A stretch of DNA of 64,000 nucleotides from contig JAKSDA010000454.1 in the NCBI GenBank assembly GCA_022360315.1, forward strand, positions 1-64,000, read 5' to 3'. The DNA comes from Pseudomonadota bacterium. GTDB lineage: Bacteria; Myxococcota_A; Polyangia; Haliangiales; Haliangiaceae. Below the pieces are notes generated by a model, which did not search any database, had not been told where the DNA came from, and was given only the letters and a program-made list of their open reading frames with translations. The position numbers were made by a program, and so were the translations under genes. Shown piece by piece: positions 62,264 through 64,000 of this stretch (the first letter of the stretch is position 1; the number at the start of each line of letters is the position of its first letter).

Positions 62264-64000
62264 TCCCCGTTCAGAGCGCGCTCGAATGCGACCAGGCTGG
62301 GCCACAGTTCGTTTTCGAGCAGCTCGTCCAGATGCCAGATGTTGACCGATCGATCCTGCTCGTAGAACCAGGCGAGGACCAACACCACGAGATCGATGCA
62401 GGCGGCAGGACAGCGCCAGCGCGGTATATCGGGACCGCGCCGGGCGCACATGTCGCTGTAGCGCTCGTCGCCGCGGACAAGAAATCGGTCGAGAGCCGCG
62501 TCAAACGTGGCCACGCCCAATACAATGCGCTGGACAATGTCGACTGGAATGGTCTGTTCTTGCGCTCGCGCCTCACCAGCCGGTCCACCACCAATCACCC
62601 CGGCGTGGGCTTGGCCGGCGCCCGCCTCACTCTCGCCCAAGCTGAGAACAGACCCGAGGTTGTCGACAATGTACTGAACCGCAGCGGCAATCGCCTGGTG
62701 AAGACCAATCGCGTCAACCCCTTGCTGGCTCAACTGGTCGGCCAGAGCACGCCTGGCCTCGCTGTTTTCGGCCAGCCGGCGGTACGGTCGACTCCACAGC
62801 CGTCGTATCCGCTTGCAGTCGATCAGACTCAAGTCCATCTTTAACGGCGCCTCGGGCAAAAGAGACGAGGTCGGCAATGCCTCGCGATACCTGGAAAATT
62901 TATGCTCCATCAAATCAGCCAGACACTCGGCAACCACCAGGTTGAGCCCGATGGTGATGCGGCGGCGCAGGTCATCCTGAGCAATGGACAGGAGCTTTTT
63001 GGCCTCTACCACGGTCTTTCCGCCTTCGACGCCGAAAGCCGGGGCCAGCGCGGCCGCCGACAGTGGTTCGCCCAGCTCGTCAAAATCGTGAAATAACCAC
63101 TCGAATTCGCACAGGCTCTCTTGCCAGCCGTGACCCCAGCTGTCGTGGATCAGATACTTTTCGGCCTCGGAGGACGGGATGAGAACCACCATGGTGGCAA
63201 AGCTCTGAGCGACAACCCGGTCGTCGACCCGCTCAAGACCCGGTGTGCGCCGAACCGCAACGGTCAGCTGGCGCAACAACCCGGCATCCACAGCGTCCCT
63301 GTCGAACAGGCCAAAGGCCGGAAAGCGGACGTTTTTCGCGCTCATCGAGGCTTTTTGCATGCGCTCGATAAACCGTTCGACGGCCCGCCGTTCGCCGGCT
63401 TTGCGCGCCGGATAATCAGCTGTGGACAGCTTGCCGTGCAAGATGGGCAAACAGAAAAAAATGCTCGTCGTGGTGATCACCAGGTCGACGTCGCCGGGGC
63501 GCCAAATGAGATCGTCGCTCCCGCCATAAACACGTGACATGAGCTGGGCGACTTGTGCCAGAACGGCCGAATGCCCGGCCGCTCCTGCCGCCACTCCCCG
63601 GGTCGGGGCACCGATGATACGGCACAATTCGGCTGTAATCGCGCCCTTGACCCGAAGATTAGATATCAAATGCTGCTGGCGGTCCTCGATCTCGCCGAGC
63701 TGGTGTCGAGACCAGCCAAAGGCCCGACATAACGCTGCTCGCACCTGGCCGCGCACCTCGTCGTCGGGATCCAGATCGACGGGAAATCGGCCCAGGGTCT
63801 CGCTGCCCAGGGTATCGAGGCGCACCTTGCCGCACGACTCGGCAAAAAACAGCCACAAAAGTGCCGCCTCGGTAAACCAGCGCTTGTGTTCGGCGCTGCC
63901 GGTGCGCAACCGGGCAGGTGCGTGCTCGTGGCACTTGCGCGCCTCGTCGATGATCCGCTCGCGCAGGATCGCGGCCCGCTGCCGGCGCGCTTCCGTGACT
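62260..64000 (-). CDS. Large conserved hypothetical protein, 5' end beyond the window
   Basis: At least 580 residues; the frame remains open to the right edge, so the start is missing. The visible part is soluble and helical. Distinctive stretches are VITTTSIFFCLPILHGKL, YLIHDSWGHGWQESLCEFEWLFHDFDELGEPL and CARRGPDIPRWRCPAACIDL. The HDSWGH and HGWQ stretch could be metal-binding, but I recognise no family. Its stop overlaps the stop of the convergent PEGA gene (TTAA). Confidence 0.75.
   Translation of the reverse strand, partial: VTEARRQRAAILRERIIDEARKCHEHAPARLRTGSAEHKRWFTEAALLWLFFAESCGKVRLDTLGSETLGRFPVDLDPDDEVRGQVRAALCRAFGWSRHQLGEIEDRQQHLISNLRVKGAITAELCRIIGAPTRGVAAGAAGHSAVLAQVAQLMSRVYGGSDDLIWRPGDVDLVITTTSIFFCLPILHGKLSTADYPARKAGERRAVERFIERMQKASMSAKNVRFPAFGLFDRDAVDAGLLRQLTVAVRRTPGLERVDDRVVAQSFATMVVLIPSSEAEKYLIHDSWGHGWQESLCEFEWLFHDFDELGEPLSAAALAPAFGVEGGKTVVEAKKLLSIAQDDLRRRITIGLNLVVAECLADLMEHKFSRYREALPTSSLLPEAPLKMDLSLIDCKRIRRLWSRPYRRLAENSEARRALADQLSQQGVDAIGLHQAIAAAVQYIVDNLGSVLSLGESEAGAGQAHAGVIGGGPAGEARAQEQTIPVDIVQRIVLGVATFDAALDRFLVRGDERYSDMCARRGPDIPRWRCPAACIDLVVLVLAWFYEQDRSVNIWHLDELLENELWPSLVAFERALNGD

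Overview
The window is a dense, GC-rich (about 60 %) bacterial chromosome segment with no phage, plasmid or insertion-sequence genes and no CRISPR array. It suggests a Myxococcota / former Deltaproteobacteria relative. The clues are an FHA-GGDEF diguanylate cyclase, a PilZ-receiver protein, two MshEN-domain proteins with long disordered linkers, a Cys-rich repeat lipoprotein, a TPR protein and a PEGA protein each with a C-terminal half membrane segment, tandem WYL regulators, and many lipoproteins. I cannot name a genus.

Layout. 0.2-3 kb: AmpG-like MFS transporter and N-acetylmuramoyl-L-alanine amidase (cell-wall turnover). 3-7 kb: unknown protein, PheA (phenylalanine synthesis), a PPOX flavoprotein and a CobW GTPase. 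7-12.2 kb: a minus-strand operon of DCC thiol oxidoreductase, a peroxiredoxin-like protein, a DHRS12-like SDR and a DUF885 lipoprotein, divergent from a DUF523/DUF1722 (YbgA-type) gene across an AT-rich control region. 12.2-21.4 kb: RecC, MshEN/HEAT protein, RDD membrane protein, RsmE and PrmA. 21.5-26.8 kb: bS21, a small conserved protein, an acyl-CoA carboxylase beta subunit with its biotin carrier, RNase PH, XTP pyrophosphatase and three tRNAs (Pro, Arg, His). 27.8-34 kb: FHA-GGDEF, MutS2, small membrane or unknown proteins and a second MshEN protein. 34-45.4 kb: lipoprotein, glycosyltransferase, sigma factor, outer-membrane protein, WYL pair, acyltransferase plus epimerase, Cys-rich lipoprotein. 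45.4-64 kb: TPR protein, HD-GYP response regulator, CoaX operon with TlpA and a rhodanese lipoprotein, a second RsmE, repeat-rich non-coding DNA, an AidB-like acyl-CoA dehydrogenase, PilZ-receiver, histidine kinase, PEGA protein and an unknown protein cut by the window edge.

The best finding is a hidden selenoprotein. The peroxiredoxin-like gene at 9730-10338 (minus) has an in-frame TGA exactly where its family has the first cysteine of the CxxC redox motif (HFG-U-LFC). A 7-bp hairpin with a G-containing 4-nt loop lies at the spacing expected for a bacterial SECIS. An automatic caller would have truncated or broken this gene.

A second theme is dispersed small repeats. One is a palindromic element whose copies sit inside several coding regions in one reading frame, giving a shared peptide of the type SASHxS..RPD(V/I)PA. 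Another is a 68-bp perfect repeat lying about 41 bp beyond the stop codons of two unrelated minus-strand genes. There is also an 11-bp seven-unit array and a GT-rich minisatellite around 54.7-55.8 kb.
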